64,000 nt of DNA from Parasedimentitalea maritima (GCF_005771405.1 NZ_VAUA01000003.1:124001-188000), one strand, 5' to 3'. Shown: positions 24,478 to 33,314, counted from the stretch's first letter. Made by a program: numbers and translations. The notes: a model not told the origin generated them from the sequence alone.

Positions 24478-25113
24478 TCAACTCCTGATCTGTGCGAGCT
24501 TTGTGAGTGTCTGTGTTTCAAGGGCGCGCAGCTGGGCAGTGATTGTATCGAGCTCGACAATAGTGGCAGCGGCGGGAATACGGTCTTCAGCCAGGCGTTC
24601 CATGCCCTCAACAAGTTGGTTAGCCTGGAAGAAAAGACCCGCTTTCTCCAGCGAACGGTCGCGGACGGATACGGGGTCTTCTCCGGTGATGTCAGCCTCA
24701 AGTTGGAACCCGGCCTGGGCGGTGGCGCTGAGCGAGGCAAGCAACGGATTAGCGGCCGCCTCGTTGACTTGCCAAACGGCGCCGTAAACCGCCTTGAGCA
24801 CCCAGGACAATGCCCGCTCGGGCGAGGCCGACGTGGCAATCTGGCGGCGCACTTCCAGAGCAATGCCGCGTGCCGTCGAAAGCGCGCGGTCCTTCTCAGC
24901 CTCCAGGTTTGGGGGCTTGACCATGACTGTTTGCAGATCAAAATCCACGTACATCTGCGCGACACCAACAGAAGGCAAAGCGCTCACATCCATAAGAAAA
25001 TGACGGGCATCCTCCGGTAAGACTGCTGCCAGATCGCTTGCAATAAGACCCGGAGCCGGGCTCATAATGGCCGCGGCGCCTTCATTGTTTTGATAGATAA
25101 TGACCTGACTCAT
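24478..25113 (-). CDS. Phage protein, putative tail fibre assembly factor
   Basis: 211 residues; family not firmly recognised. It opens MSQVIIYQNNEGAAAIMSPA and contains LPSVGVAQMYVDFDLQTVMV, then a helical, alanine-rich C-terminus. The position directly after the tail fibre gene (two-base gap, GGGAGG eight bases before the ATG) is where P2-like phages keep the fibre-assembly chaperone gpG. The chaperone role is inferred from order alone. Confidence 0.6.
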   Translation of the reverse strand: MSQVIIYQNNEGAAAIMSPAPGLIASDLAAVLPEDARHFLMDVSALPSVGVAQMYVDFDLQTVMVKPPNLEAEKDRALSTARGIALEVRRQIATSASPERALSWVLKAVYGAVWQVNEAAANPLLASLSATAQAGFQLEADITGEDPVSVRDRSLEKAGLFFQANQLVEGMERLAEDRIPAAATIVELDTITAQLRALETQTLTKLAQIRS

Positions 25114-25114
25114 A

Positions 25115-26572
25115 TTACAAGCCTCCCATGATCAAGATGGACACATTGTCCCAATCGCCAGCAGTGCCGTGAACATTCGTGGTGTAAAATTCCACATACG
25201 TGGTTGATTTATCGACGAGGTAGAAGTTGTTGCGTTCGTCCCCTGCAGTGGAGACATTACCGTGCAGGCCAAGGACGGCATATTTTGCATTTGCCATTGG
25301 GCTTGCAAAGTTGGCCCTATAATGTCCTGCGCCCAAATCGGTGATGCTTGAGACATTACAAGCCTCCCTGATCACCACTGTGCCCTGGCCGTTGAAGTTC
25401 ACCCACGCCGTTGGCAATGCATTTGACTGCACCGCTTTGATTGCCTGATGGGTACGCAGTGGGCTCATCACTTCGGAGGAATTCGTCCCGGTTTCCGCAT
25501 CGCCTTTCTCGGCAAAATCAACCGAGATCGTGCGGTTCGCTGTGAGCGCACCACCCCCAGTCAATCCAGTGCCTGTGCTGATTGTGCGGGCAGATCGGGC
25601 GAAGCTGGCGGACGAAAGCCCGTCCAATTTGTCGGCATCAAGGCCAGAACCAGCGCCGTCCACGGTCAGAAGCTTGGCCAGAATGTCAGCTGCGGTGTAG
25701 CTGGAAGCATTAAGTTTGGTGCCGATCAGCGAAGTCAGCGCAGCAATCGCATTATCGTTGTCACTTAGCTCATCAGCCAACTCCTTGAGCGTGTCCAGGG
25801 CCGCCGGAGCGCCATTGACCAAGGCATCGATAGCGGCTGTAATTGCCTGTTTGGTGCGCAGAGGCGTCATCAGTTTAGTTTGGATGGTGCCTGCCACAGC
25901 CTCATTTTGAGTTGGGATACTCGCGGAGATCGTGCGATTGCTGGCAAGAGTTCCGCCACCCGTCAGGCCCGCGCCCGCGCTGATTGTGCGGGTGGATCGC
26001 GCAAAGCTGGAAGAGGAAAGCCCATCGAGGCGATCAGCATCGAGGCCCGAGCCGTTTCCATCCACGGTTTTGAGTTTGGCCATAATGTCTGCCGCCGTAT
26101 AGTTCGCGGCATCCAGTTTAGCGGCGATCAGGGCAGTCAGGGCCGCTGACGTATCACCATTTGAAGTGATGGCTTCGGCAAGCTCGTTGAGCGTATCCAG
26201 TTGCGCAGGTGCGGCACCGACCAGAGCATTGATAGCAACGTCGATAGCCTGTTTGGTGCGCAGAGCTGTCATCAACTGAAGGTTATTGCTGCCCGCCTCG
26301 GCCACGGTCTGGCCAGCCAAGTCAGCTGAAAGGGTCAAGCCACCATCAAATGCACCGCCGCCGTTCAACCCAGTGCCGGTGGCTATCACAGTGGCAACCG
26401 CCGCCGCGATTTCGGCCTTAAGCCATACGGTACGCTCAGCAAGTTGCTGAGCCTGGACGTTGGCAATTCCCGCGCCGGTTTCAAGATTGGGCGGACCGCC
26501 CAGAACCGGGTCGGTCTGCTCGATCTGATAGATCCCGGCAACCCAGCCGCTGGCCTCTGGCAAGTTCGTCAT
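25115..26572 (-). CDS. Tail fibre protein (receptor-binding)
   Basis: 485 residues. The N-terminus (ASGWVAGIYQIEQTDPVLGG) should attach to the baseplate. Two copies of a ~115-residue shaft repeat follow, each with (P/T)LRTKQAI..AI.ALV, LD(T)L.EL, YTAADI.AKL.TVDG.GSGLDAD(R/K)LDGLSS(S/A)SFAR and G.GLTGGG.L..NRTIS. The C-terminal ~90 residues (GHYRANFASPMANAKYAVLG through DWDNVSILIMGGL) form a small domain typical of fibre tips. It sits in the P2 gpH position between gpI and the assembly factor. Confidence 0.88.
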   Translation of the reverse strand: MTNLPEASGWVAGIYQIEQTDPVLGGPPNLETGAGIANVQAQQLAERTVWLKAEIAAAVATVIATGTGLNGGGAFDGGLTLSADLAGQTVAEAGSNNLQLMTALRTKQAIDVAINALVGAAPAQLDTLNELAEAITSNGDTSAALTALIAAKLDAANYTAADIMAKLKTVDGNGSGLDADRLDGLSSSSFARSTRTISAGAGLTGGGTLASNRTISASIPTQNEAVAGTIQTKLMTPLRTKQAITAAIDALVNGAPAALDTLKELADELSDNDNAIAALTSLIGTKLNASSYTAADILAKLLTVDGAGSGLDADKLDGLSSASFARSARTISTGTGLTGGGALTANRTISVDFAEKGDAETGTNSSEVMSPLRTHQAIKAVQSNALPTAWVNFNGQGTVVIREACNVSSITDLGAGHYRANFASPMANAKYAVLGLHGNVSTAGDERNNFYLVDKSTTYVEFYTTNVHGTAGDWDNVSILIMGGL

Positions 26573-27135
26573 TGGATAACTCCATGAGTATAGCTGCCGT
26601 CGTAAGCCACGGCAGCGTTGTAACGGTGAGCGGCTTGGGTGAAGTACAGCCCTTTGAGATGACAGCGAGCCGGGGCAACATTGGTCAGGATCTCGCGCAC
26701 CTGGGCGGCCTGATCTATGGTAATCGGCCGGTCCAGATAGATCCGGTATTCGGCCCAGTGATCGGGGCCTTCGTGGATCTCTGCGCCGTCGTAGCGGACA
26801 GTGCCGTCATACAGCGAGCTGGGCTTGCCTTCGACAATGCGCGCCGTGCCGTAGCCAGCTGCAGTGAGAGCTTGGCGCACCGCGCCGACGGTGCCTTTGC
26901 GGCGATGCACCTCAACGGAACCGGCAATCACCGCCCGCTTGTCTTCCTCGGCCCATTTGGGATCCCAGTTGTCGACAGAGAACGACCAGGCAAGCCAGGG
27001 CAGCAGGTCCTCGGGGCAGATTTCCGGGTCCCAGAGCGCTTGCAACAGGACATCAGGTGCCAACGCCGGGCCAGTGACCGCCTCGATATCACGTTCCTGG
27101 CTGGTGGCGTTATGGGGCAGCAGACTATCAGGCAC
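26569..27135 (-). CDS. Baseplate/tail protein gpI (P2-like)
   Basis: 188 residues. Part of the baseplate wedge that carries the fibres. Family features are LLPHNATSQERDIEAVTGPA at the start, WDPEICPEDLLPWLAWSFSV and VHRRKGTVGAVRQALTAAGY, all strongly conserved in phage tail protein I. It overlaps gpJ by 8 bases and the fibre gene by 4, in the order J-I-H of P2. Confidence 0.93.
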   Translation of the reverse strand: MPDSLLPHNATSQERDIEAVTGPALAPDVLLQALWDPEICPEDLLPWLAWSFSVDNWDPKWAEEDKRAVIAGSVEVHRRKGTVGAVRQALTAAGYGTARIVEGKPSSLYDGTVRYDGAEIHEGPDHWAEYRIYLDRPITIDQAAQVREILTNVAPARCHLKGLYFTQAAHRYNAAVAYDGSYTHGVIQ

Positions 27136-28027
27136 CGGTACCCCCCACGGTTACAATGATACCTGTGCAATAGGGGGCTTGCGCTTCACCGATCACAATA
27201 TCCGCCGCCGGGCTCGTCAGCGCCACATTCTGGACGCCGGGCCGGTGAAGTGCCGCATAGAGGCCGGACAAAGTGACATCCCGGCCAAGGCGGTGTTGGG
27301 CAGTTGCAAAGGCAGCAGCGGCATCCTCGGCCGACTGACGCACAACTGTGCTATCAGGACCGGGCAACACCGTCAGCGTGGCCGTAATGGCATAATCCGT
27401 GATTGTGGCGGCTTGCACCGTCACCTGGTCTGTCAGCGGGCGCACATCGTCGGCGCTTATAACCGCCGTCACATTGGCAACCAATTCAGCGTCGGCGGTG
27501 CCATTGCCGGTGCGCGACAGGATTGAAACCAGCACCTGACCTGGCGCCGGGCTTTGGACGCTGGCGTCAGCGACCTCCGCATCAGCGCCCAGCGCGTGGA
27601 AGATATAAGCCCCAGCAGGGCCAGCGGTGCTCAGCCCCTCAAAAGCCAGCAACATGCGACGGCGGAAATCCTCGTCACTTTCCAGCACAGGCACCACTGG
27701 CGGCAGCGCATCTGGGTCGCCCGGGTCAATGACCAGGCGTTCGACACCGAAGCGTACGGCAATCTGGTCCAGATCGCTGCCAGTTGCATAGGCGGGCATG
27801 ACAGCGCGGGCGCCATCATTCACCCGCTGATCCGTCAGTGTTTTGTAATAGGCCGCGATTTCCAGAATTTTGTACGCCGGATCACTCTCGACCAAAGCAT
27901 CAAAGATCGGATCTCGGGCGCGAAGGTCTGCCAGCATTGCAGTCAGCGTGGCCTCGTAACTCACCGGCAGCACCACGTTTGGTGCTGGAAGTTGGGACAT
28001 ATCAATTGCTGTAAATCCACCAGCCAT
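27128..28027 (-). CDS. Baseplate assembly protein gpJ (P2-like)
   Basis: 299 residues, the baseplate J family that forms the wedge with gpW and gpI. Seen are FTAIDMSQLPAPNVVLPVSY at the N-terminus, YKTLTDQRVNDGARAVMPAY, GSDLDQIAVRFGVERLVI and the C-terminal RPGVQNVALTSPAADIVIGE. It shares one base with gpW. Length matches P2 J (about 300). Confidence 0.93.
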   Translation of the reverse strand: MAGGFTAIDMSQLPAPNVVLPVSYEATLTAMLADLRARDPIFDALVESDPAYKILEIAAYYKTLTDQRVNDGARAVMPAYATGSDLDQIAVRFGVERLVIDPGDPDALPPVVPVLESDEDFRRRMLLAFEGLSTAGPAGAYIFHALGADAEVADASVQSPAPGQVLVSILSRTGNGTADAELVANVTAVISADDVRPLTDQVTVQAATITDYAITATLTVLPGPDSTVVRQSAEDAAAAFATAQHRLGRDVTLSGLYAALHRPGVQNVALTSPAADIVIGEAQAPYCTGIIVTVGGTGA

Positions 28028-28365
28028 CAGCGTACCTCAATGCCATCAAGGGTGACGTGTTGGCCTGTCGGCAGATATTGCCCCTCAATTGAGACGACAA
28101 CGCCACCAGGCGCAGGCATTTCCACTGACACCTGATCGACCGTTAACCGCGGTTCCCAAGTCTCAAGCGCCTCATAGGTGGCGGCCATCATATCCAGGCG
28201 GGTGGCGTCATTCATTGGCGCATCGACCAACCGGTAAAGACGGCTGCCGTAATCACGACGCATCACGCGGGTCCCGATAGGGGTAGTCAGAATATCACGC
28301 ACTGACTGACGCAAATGCGCCATGCCTGAAAGCTGTTTACCAGTGGATGCGTCGAGACCAATCAT
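28027..28365 (-). CDS. Baseplate protein gpW (P2-like, T4 gp25-like)
   Basis: 112 residues. Lysozyme-related gp25-family protein that nucleates sheath assembly on the baseplate. Diagnostic are LRQSVRDILTTPIGTRVMRR followed by DYGSRLYRLVDAPMN, which contain the gp25 core. It starts the W-J-I-fibre run. In P2 it directly follows gene V, but here ~3.1 kb of opposite-strand cargo separates it from the PAAR gene. A late-strand element ends 34 bases upstream. Confidence 0.93.
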   Translation of the reverse strand: MIGLDASTGKQLSGMAHLRQSVRDILTTPIGTRVMRRDYGSRLYRLVDAPMNDATRLDMMAATYEALETWEPRLTVDQVSVEMPAPGGVVVSIEGQYLPTGQHVTLDGIEVR

Positions 28366-29027
28366 ACGACGACCATGGCCACAGGGTCAGTGGAAAGACC
28401 TCTGGCGGTTTTCCGATTTGATTATTCTGGGTCGTGGACGTTTCAAGATCAAAGCGACTGCATTGCTGGCTATTTCGGATCTTTTTACCAGATCCGTCAA
28501 CTGGTACTTTCGACCCTGACCTGCCGTTCGTGACTAACCCGTCTAACGGCAGCTACCAGCCCTTCTACGACATTCGTGCTGGGTGCAGCATAATGCGGCA
28601 TATGGGGCACTAAGGGCGGGTTCCGGTCCTTCGTTGTGAAATGCACCAACGGCAGCGAAGCGCAGAAAGCGCGCTTTGCAATGTCTAAGATTTTTCGCCC
28701 AGTTGACGTTGAAAGCCCATTATGACGGCGCTGGGTTTCGTCTTCAGGACCGCTTTAGGCTGAGACAAAACAACTGGCGAATGCCGTCGTGTTTTCACTA
28801 TGTCCGCGCTGCAGCAAAATTCCTGCGTTGAGGCAGTCCAGGAGCCCCTAGGGCACGCATTTCTTGCCACGTATCTGCCTTAGTCCCAACGAAATAATAC
28901 ATATGGATCAATGGATCGACCCACTTTGACGCAGTACCTTTATCTTTCTTGACACCAATCAGGTTTGGCGTTTCCTTACTAAGGATGTGCCTTAAGTGCA
29001 TATCTCTACAATGAGGGAAACGTAATA
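28366..29027. other. Gene-poor stretch at the edge of the baseplate cargo insert
   Basis: No convincing gene. It contains one copy of the late-strand element (28399-28414) and a degenerate repeat near 28528-28630 that resembles sequences at 53309-53357 and 56638-56713. It looks like decayed or imported spacer DNA. Confidence 0.5.
28399..28414 (-). promoter_or_regulatory. Late-strand element, copy 2 (GGAAAACCGCCAGAGG)
   Basis: 34 bases upstream of gpW in the transcription direction. It matches the copy at 42273 over a longer run: AGACCTCTGGCGGTTTT on the plus strand is identical at both places, at the edges of two different cargo inserts. Confidence 0.5.
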
Positions 29028-29360
29028 TTGAATAAATTTCTCAAAACTACTGGCGCTCTTCCAGCCGCCTTTGTCGTTCTAGTGATTATGGGCACAGCAG
29101 CTCAGGCAGATAAAATCCGGGTGTGGGATTCCGAAGACGTGACCTACAGTGCATATAGATCCAAGGGGGACTGCTTTGCAAATGAGAGCACGTGTGTAAA
29201 AATTAACGACAATTGTGGTGGAGGCATTTTGATCGTCAACAAACCCAGCTCTAAGAAACTCCAAGCCGATTTTAACCGGGGTGGGACATTGTACGTCAAA
29301 CTGCTCACCGACGCCGGCTACTTGGTCCGCAAGCTGTGTGAGATAAACAAGAACTTCTGA
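29028..29360 (+). CDS. Small secreted protein (110 aa), prophage cargo
   Basis: 110 residues, family unknown. A clear signal peptide (KFLKTTGALPAAFVVLVIMG, cleavage after AQA near residue 27) precedes a mature ~83-residue protein with four cysteines (DCFANESTC, DNC, KLC), probably disulfide-bonded in the periplasm. The start is TTG at 29028 with AGGGA about nine bases upstream; no ATG precedes the signal peptide. It is transcribed opposite to the phage late genes, the usual sign of a lysogenic-conversion gene with its own promoter. Confidence 0.65.
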   Translation: MNKFLKTTGALPAAFVVLVIMGTAAQADKIRVWDSEDVTYSAYRSKGDCFANESTCVKINDNCGGGILIVNKPSSKKLQADFNRGGTLYVKLLTDAGYLVRKLCEINKNF

Positions 29361-29686
29361 CGTCTTCGGCCTCCATCCCAGCTTAAATTTGAAAAGCAAC
29401 AACTCCGTGCGCAAAACGCGTGGGGCTGGCCCCATATGCCCAAAGCTGTCATTTCCGCCAACAAGGAACGGCCCGTAAAACATCTTTTGCATTTTCTGGA
29501 AGCAGCAGGTTTTCCGCAGATGCCAGCATCATCCTGCAGCCTGCTCTCTTGAAAAGCTTACTGCTCAACGTCAGGAACTTATGCCCTTCAGAGCCAACAT
29601 TAAGTCAGTCAAAAGTTATAACCCCGCCAAAAGTGGCGGGGTCAGTGGGCCTTAACTGCGTGCCCGGTGGCAATTTCGCACAAAGG
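29361..29686. other. Gene-free stretch with a hairpin between two cargo genes
   Basis: No gene seen. A 9-bp stem ACCCCGCCA / TGGCGGGGT with loop AAAG (29621-29642) lies downstream of the leftward 75-residue gene. On that strand it is followed by TATAACTTTT, so it may be its terminator. Confidence 0.5.
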
Positions 29687-29914
29687 TCACTTGCAACCTT
29701 GGCCTGCTAAGGCTTCGTCGAAAGTAGAGTAGATTCCCCCTCCGACATGGTAGTTGCCTGACATTTGTTTCAACACAATAGTTGCCCCACTTTCACATTG
29801 AACTGTGTGATCGAATCCGGTGGTGGTGGATTGCGACGATACCAACGTATAGGCATGGCCGGAGACGGCGGTTAGTAGTAAAGTTACTGCAGTTAATGAC
29901 GATAATTTCAGCAT
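29687..29914 (-). CDS. Small secreted protein (75 aa), prophage cargo
   Basis: 75 residues, family unknown. The signal peptide MLKLSSLTAVTLLLTAVSG with probable cleavage after GHA (near 21) precedes a 54-residue mature part (YTLVSSQSTTTGFDHTVQCE; GGGIYSTFDEALAGQGC) with two cysteines that could form one disulfide. It runs leftward between two rightward cargo genes. The ribosome-binding site is weak. A periplasmic or envelope role (for example superinfection exclusion) is inferred only from cargo position. Confidence 0.6.
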   Translation of the reverse strand: MLKLSSLTAVTLLLTAVSGHAYTLVSSQSTTTGFDHTVQCESGATIVLKQMSGNYHVGGGIYSTFDEALAGQGCK

Positions 29915-30091
29915 GTTCTATCTTTCTAGTATTTTCCCTTTTTAGCCGCGAAGCGGCATATTCCCCTTCACGGGAAACATTGCACTGCAGGTTAGGTTGG
30001 ACTCAAATGGGGCGCAACTGGTAAGTGTTTGAACAGATTTAGTTTGACCGCTTGTGCTTGCTGGGCACTGTGTATGACAAAAGGAAATATT

Positions 30092-30604
30092 ATGTGGCGT
30101 AAACTCCTGATCGTTCCATTACTGGTAATTTTTACTGGCGCGATGGCCGTCGCAGCGGAAAACCAATGGGTGTTAGCATCTGGCACGGACAATACAGGCC
30201 ACACCTATGCCCAGATGCATATTCAACAGGGCAAGTATGTGCTGAATCTCGGATGTGACGAACGCAATCAAAACACGCAGAAACTGGATCTAAAATTGTA
30301 TGTGCCGTCTTTGCCAAACCTGTTTGCGCAAGATGATGCAACCGCCCAGCTAGGCCTACAATTTCATCTTCCTGGAGGCAGCCTGTTCAAAGAAGTTGCC
30401 CCGTCATGGTACTTTGACGGGGATGGTGATGATGCTTGGGTCGGAAACGTGCCAGTGAGCGCCTCAATGCTGAATGCGTTTGCAGCGGCAAGAAAAGTGG
30501 ACGTTCTAAATCCAAACGGTGAGCTGGTTCTGAGGTTTTCGGCTCAAGGCACCGCAGCAGCAGTAGACGCCATTCGAAGCCAATGCGGGATTGGTTTGAC
30601 GTAA
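30092..30604 (+). CDS. Secreted hypothetical protein (170 aa), prophage cargo
   Basis: About 170 residues from ATG at 30092 (AAGGA about six bases upstream; the longer frame from 30029 is rejected). Signal peptide WRKLLIVPLLVIFTGAMAVA, then a beta-rich mature part (ENQWVLASGTDNTGHTYAQM; QDDATAQLGLQFHLPGGSLF) ending RSQCGIGLT. The mature part has two cysteines (LGCDE and SQCG). The layout resembles small periplasmic proteins of the invasion-associated-locus type, but the match is too weak to name. It is followed 48 bases later by the zinc-ribbon membrane protein, so the two may be co-transcribed. Confidence 0.65.
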   Translation: MWRKLLIVPLLVIFTGAMAVAAENQWVLASGTDNTGHTYAQMHIQQGKYVLNLGCDERNQNTQKLDLKLYVPSLPNLFAQDDATAQLGLQFHLPGGSLFKEVAPSWYFDGDGDDAWVGNVPVSASMLNAFAAARKVDVLNPNGELVLRFSAQGTAAAVDAIRSQCGIGLT

Positions 30605-30652
30605 TTATTGCCTATTCCCCCCGTAATACGGACATCAAGGAAGACAACTAAC

Positions 30653-31150
30653 ATGGCTGAAATTCGCAAATGCGCCAATTGCGAGGCGCCGGAAATGATG
30701 CCCGTGTCACGGGAAATGCAGATCTACCACTCGGTCTATCGTTACAAATGCCAGTCCTGCGGTGAAGACCTTGAGATGGTGCCGCTGGCTGGCGTGGGTA
30801 TCGAAATGACGGTTGGCGCACTTGCCTTGGGGTTCTGGGGAATGATCCTTTTCCACGGCGCAGGCAGTCCAGGATGGTTGGCTCTGGGGTTGCTGAGTGG
30901 GGCAAGCTTGCTCTATGCCTTTTTGGCGTTTTCAAAATTGGTGACATATTGGCGGTACCCGGTCGTGGCATCTGCCACAGTGGCAGCAGAATTGACGCAC
31001 TTGCCAACCAAACACATTGGTGATCGCTTGATGGCCGGACTTGAAAAGCTGGGATTTCTGGCCGGTCTGTTGGCGCCACTCCTGTTTATTGGCGTAATTC
31101 TGGGCATTGCTTTCCTAATTGGCTATGTAAACTTCACGTACTTCGAGTAA
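30653..31150 (+). CDS. Membrane protein with N-terminal zinc ribbon, prophage cargo
   Basis: About 165 residues. The N-terminus has two CxxC pairs (CANC near 7-10 and CQSC near 36-39) forming a zinc-ribbon-like finger. Three hydrophobic segments follow: TVGALALGFWGMILF, LALGLLSGASLLYAFLAF and the C-terminal GFLAGLLAPLLFIGVILGIAFLI. The ATG at 30653 is preceded by AAGGA about eleven bases upstream; an earlier ATG lacks support. It is probably an inner-membrane protein with a cytoplasmic zinc finger. Function unknown. Confidence 0.7.
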   Translation: MAEIRKCANCEAPEMMPVSREMQIYHSVYRYKCQSCGEDLEMVPLAGVGIEMTVGALALGFWGMILFHGAGSPGWLALGLLSGASLLYAFLAFSKLVTYWRYPVVASATVAAELTHLPTKHIGDRLMAGLEKLGFLAGLLAPLLFIGVILGIAFLIGYVNFTYFE

Positions 31151-31511
31151 GACGACATTGTCGAGTGGGGCACCTCATCAGACATTGTGACCCTCATTTG
31201 TGTGATGCCTGAAAGCTTAAAGCCTACTCCAAACGTTCCGTCGGCAATCAAGGTGTCTTTCTTCATAGAATACAATTCCTCCACTGGACTCAGATCAGCC
31301 ATTCGCCGCTTGCTGCACCAAGGTCCGCAATGAGCGGGTTGTGTCGCTTCAAGGCATCTGGGGCGGCCACTTTGCAAAGGTCGGTATCTGCGCATAGCCG
31401 CCGTTGGAGCAAACCGCAGCGAACGGCCGCAAACCGCCCTTCTAGTCGATATGTGCATGGTGCAGCATTGGTTGTTTAGATCCGAAGCCTTTGACGGCTC
31501 AAAAGTGTAGT
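31151..31511. other. Non-coding spacer closing the baseplate cargo insert
   Basis: The sequence has the look of the degenerate intergenic elements common in Roseobacter genomes (CGCAGCGAACGGCCGCAAAC and similar). A leftward open frame of 146 codons across it is low-complexity and lacks a ribosome-binding site; it is not called. No promoter could be assigned. Confidence 0.5.
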
Positions 31512-31802
31512 TTAATCTCCGGCAAAGACATTGCTTGACCCACCCGCAACCACTGATCCGCAATCAACAGGATCACCAATCCGCCCCAGCTGCTGACCAT
31601 TGGCTGACACTGAACCCGACCCGGAAGCAAGGCCACCGCCATGACACACCGGCCCCGGAATACAGTGGACTGCCCAGCTGTCGCCCTGGCGATGCACAGG
31701 AATGCCATTCGCAAACACAGTACCGCTGCCCCCGGTGCTGGCGCGTGGCGGAAACGGCCCGTGACCAGTGCAACTATCGCCTTTGCGCGTGACCCCAGGC
31801 AT
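31512..31802 (-). CDS. PAAR-domain spike-tip protein
   Basis: 96 residues. PAAR proteins form the sharp tip of the gpV/VgrG spike. Family features are PGVTRKGDSCTGHGPFPPRA at the N-terminus, GSGTVFANGIPVHRQGDSW, CHGGGLASGSGSVSANGQQL and GRIGDPVDCGSVVAGGSSNV. The histidines and cysteines can ligate the tip metal. Its start overlaps the gpV stop by one base, so the two spike parts are coupled. Confidence 0.9.
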   Translation of the reverse strand: MPGVTRKGDSCTGHGPFPPRASTGGSGTVFANGIPVHRQGDSWAVHCIPGPVCHGGGLASGSGSVSANGQQLGRIGDPVDCGSVVAGGSSNVFAGD

Positions 31803-32227
31803 CAGTTCAGATCAATCCGGGCGCCGTTTATGGCGACCCCTCCGGCGTCCACAACTATGGTTGATCCATTGCTGGACAAGGTGATTGCCGACCCGTTTAT
31901 CGTGATCGATGACCCGCCAATTTTGACACGATGCACGGCCTCCGTTGAACCTGCACCCGGGTTGCCATCGCTGAACACCGAACCAAGGATCACGCCCTGC
32001 GTAGTTTCCCCCGATTCAGACAGCACAACAACCTGTTCACCGATTGAGACTGGTGCCCAGACTGTAATCGCCGCCGCGCGCTCTGCCAGCCAGGGCAGCC
32101 AGGCGCTTTCGCTCTCGCCACCAAAGCTCACCTTGGCACGGGCCGTCCCGGCATCGACGGCCGTCACGACACCAAATCGCACAATACCCTCGCGGGCCTG
32201 CTCATTTCTGGCGGCGCCATAGCTCAT
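31802..32227 (-). CDS. Baseplate spike protein gpV (P2-like)
   Basis: 141 residues. Trimeric tail spike that punctures the outer membrane. An OB-fold (REGIVRFGVVTAVDAGTARA; ESAWLPWLAERAA; GEQVVVLSESGETTQGVILG) leads into the beta-helix needle (VHRVKIGGSSITINGSAITL and following strands). It is coupled to the PAAR gene. Slightly shorter than P2 V because the metal tip is provided by the separate PAAR protein. Confidence 0.92.
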   Translation of the reverse strand: MSYGAARNEQAREGIVRFGVVTAVDAGTARAKVSFGGESESAWLPWLAERAAAITVWAPVSIGEQVVVLSESGETTQGVILGSVFSDGNPGAGSTEAVHRVKIGGSSITINGSAITLSSNGSTIVVDAGGVAINGARIDLN

Positions 32228-32757
32228 GCGGTGCTGACCAATTCTGTATATTCGCCCTCTTGGCTGGGCCCAATAGTAGGCGAATAGCCAACCATGACAC
32301 GGTCTGGTGTCACCCCTTCACCTGTCCAGACACTCGCGCCCAGATCAACCTGCTGATCCCACTCAACCGCCCAGACCTCAAACTTGTCAAAGGCAGGGTC
32401 AAAGGCGTCAGGCCCGATCACTGTGACTTTTGCAGGATTCACGGACTGCCCCCAGCGATTGTCATGCACCAACACCGCCAGAGCCCCCGCCAGCTTGCGG
32501 ATCTCTCGTTTTACGTTTCCCTGCCGGAAGGAAAACACCACCCGCGCTGCCCATTTGGTCACCACTGCCAGCTGTTCGGTGCCTGGGTCACTATCCGGGT
32601 CAGCTTCCATGTCGACCAGCTCGAGCAACACCGCAGGCACCACCAGGTCTTTACGATCAGCGCCGTAGGCCTCGACAGTTTGCAGGCTTGGAAACTGCTC
32701 TTTGATCTTGGCCAAAATTGCATCATGCAGCTGGTCCAGGTCGATGTTATCCGCCAC
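32224..32757 (-). CDS. Phage protein, putative tail completion (Mu gp37-like)
   Basis: About 177 residues from GTG at 32757, which has GAGGG six bases upstream; an ATG at 32781 lies inside the preceding gene. Content includes IDLDQLHDAILAKIKEQFPS, VVPAVLLELVDMEADPDSDP and ARVVFSFRQGNVKREIRKLA, and a C-terminal acidic part. The pattern of an N-terminal helix plus mixed alpha/beta domain, and the position between virion-assembly and spike genes, fits Mu gp37/tail-terminator-like proteins. Assignment is by context. Confidence 0.65.
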   Translation of the reverse strand: MADNIDLDQLHDAILAKIKEQFPSLQTVEAYGADRKDLVVPAVLLELVDMEADPDSDPGTEQLAVVTKWAARVVFSFRQGNVKREIRKLAGALAVLVHDNRWGQSVNPAKVTVIGPDAFDPAFDKFEVWAVEWDQQVDLGASVWTGEGVTPDRVMVGYSPTIGPSQEGEYTELVSTA

Positions 32758-32758
32758 G

Positions 32759-33310
32759 TCAGTCCCTCTTCCCAACGCCATAGAGCGTCCGTGATCGCAC
32801 CTCAGCGCGGAAATTCATGAAAAACACCTCTTCGATCTCGTCAAAAACCTCGTCTTCAATGTAGATCTGCGCCTTGTCCTCGATGGACATGCGTTCCTCT
32901 TTGACCGGCCAGCGGGATTTGGAAACGCGCCGCATGACCGTTTGCCGCCCCTTCGCGTTCCGACCAACAAAAGCGCCATCAAAATCTTGCCCGGCAAATG
33001 AAGCCCCGGCGCCGGTGCGGGCTGCTCGCCCTTTGAATGCAGACACCCGCATATCGTTCAAACCAAACCACATGCGGACCTCGCCCATCGCCTTGCCACG
33101 CTTGAACCTAAAACCCTGCAGACGCTTGCGCAGCTCGGCGGCGTTGCGCAGCCCCAGCTCAGTGCGCAGCCCCTTGCGGCCCCGGGTTTTCATGGTGGAA
33201 GCGGTGCGCCGCAGGGCTCTGGAATAAGCATGCCACAGATCTTTTTCGCTGGCATCGAACTCATCAGCGATACGTTTCATCTCGCTCGTGTCAAAGTCGA
33301 ACGCTAGCAT
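32759..33310 (-). CDS. Phage virion morphogenesis protein (tail completion-like)
   Basis: About 183 residues from ATG at 33310 (AAGGGA six bases upstream; a longer frame from 33355 is not preferred). N-terminal helices (SEMKRIADEFDASEKDLWHA; RALRRTASTMKTRGRKGLR) and a basic middle (NAAELRKRLQGFRFKRGKAM) recall P2 gpS and minor tail proteins of the HK97 gp10 class. It lies between the head-tail joining gene and the gp37-like gene. Confidence 0.65.
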   Translation of the reverse strand: MLAFDFDTSEMKRIADEFDASEKDLWHAYSRALRRTASTMKTRGRKGLRTELGLRNAAELRKRLQGFRFKRGKAMGEVRMWFGLNDMRVSAFKGRAARTGAGASFAGQDFDGAFVGRNAKGRQTVMRRVSKSRWPVKEERMSIEDKAQIYIEDEVFDEIEEVFFMNFRAEVRSRTLYGVGKRD

Positions 33311-33314
33311 TGTT

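Noticed and set aside
31123-31563. 146-codon minus-strand ORF
   Set aside because: It spans the degenerate intergenic element, overlaps the PAAR gene and has no ribosome-binding site or domain.
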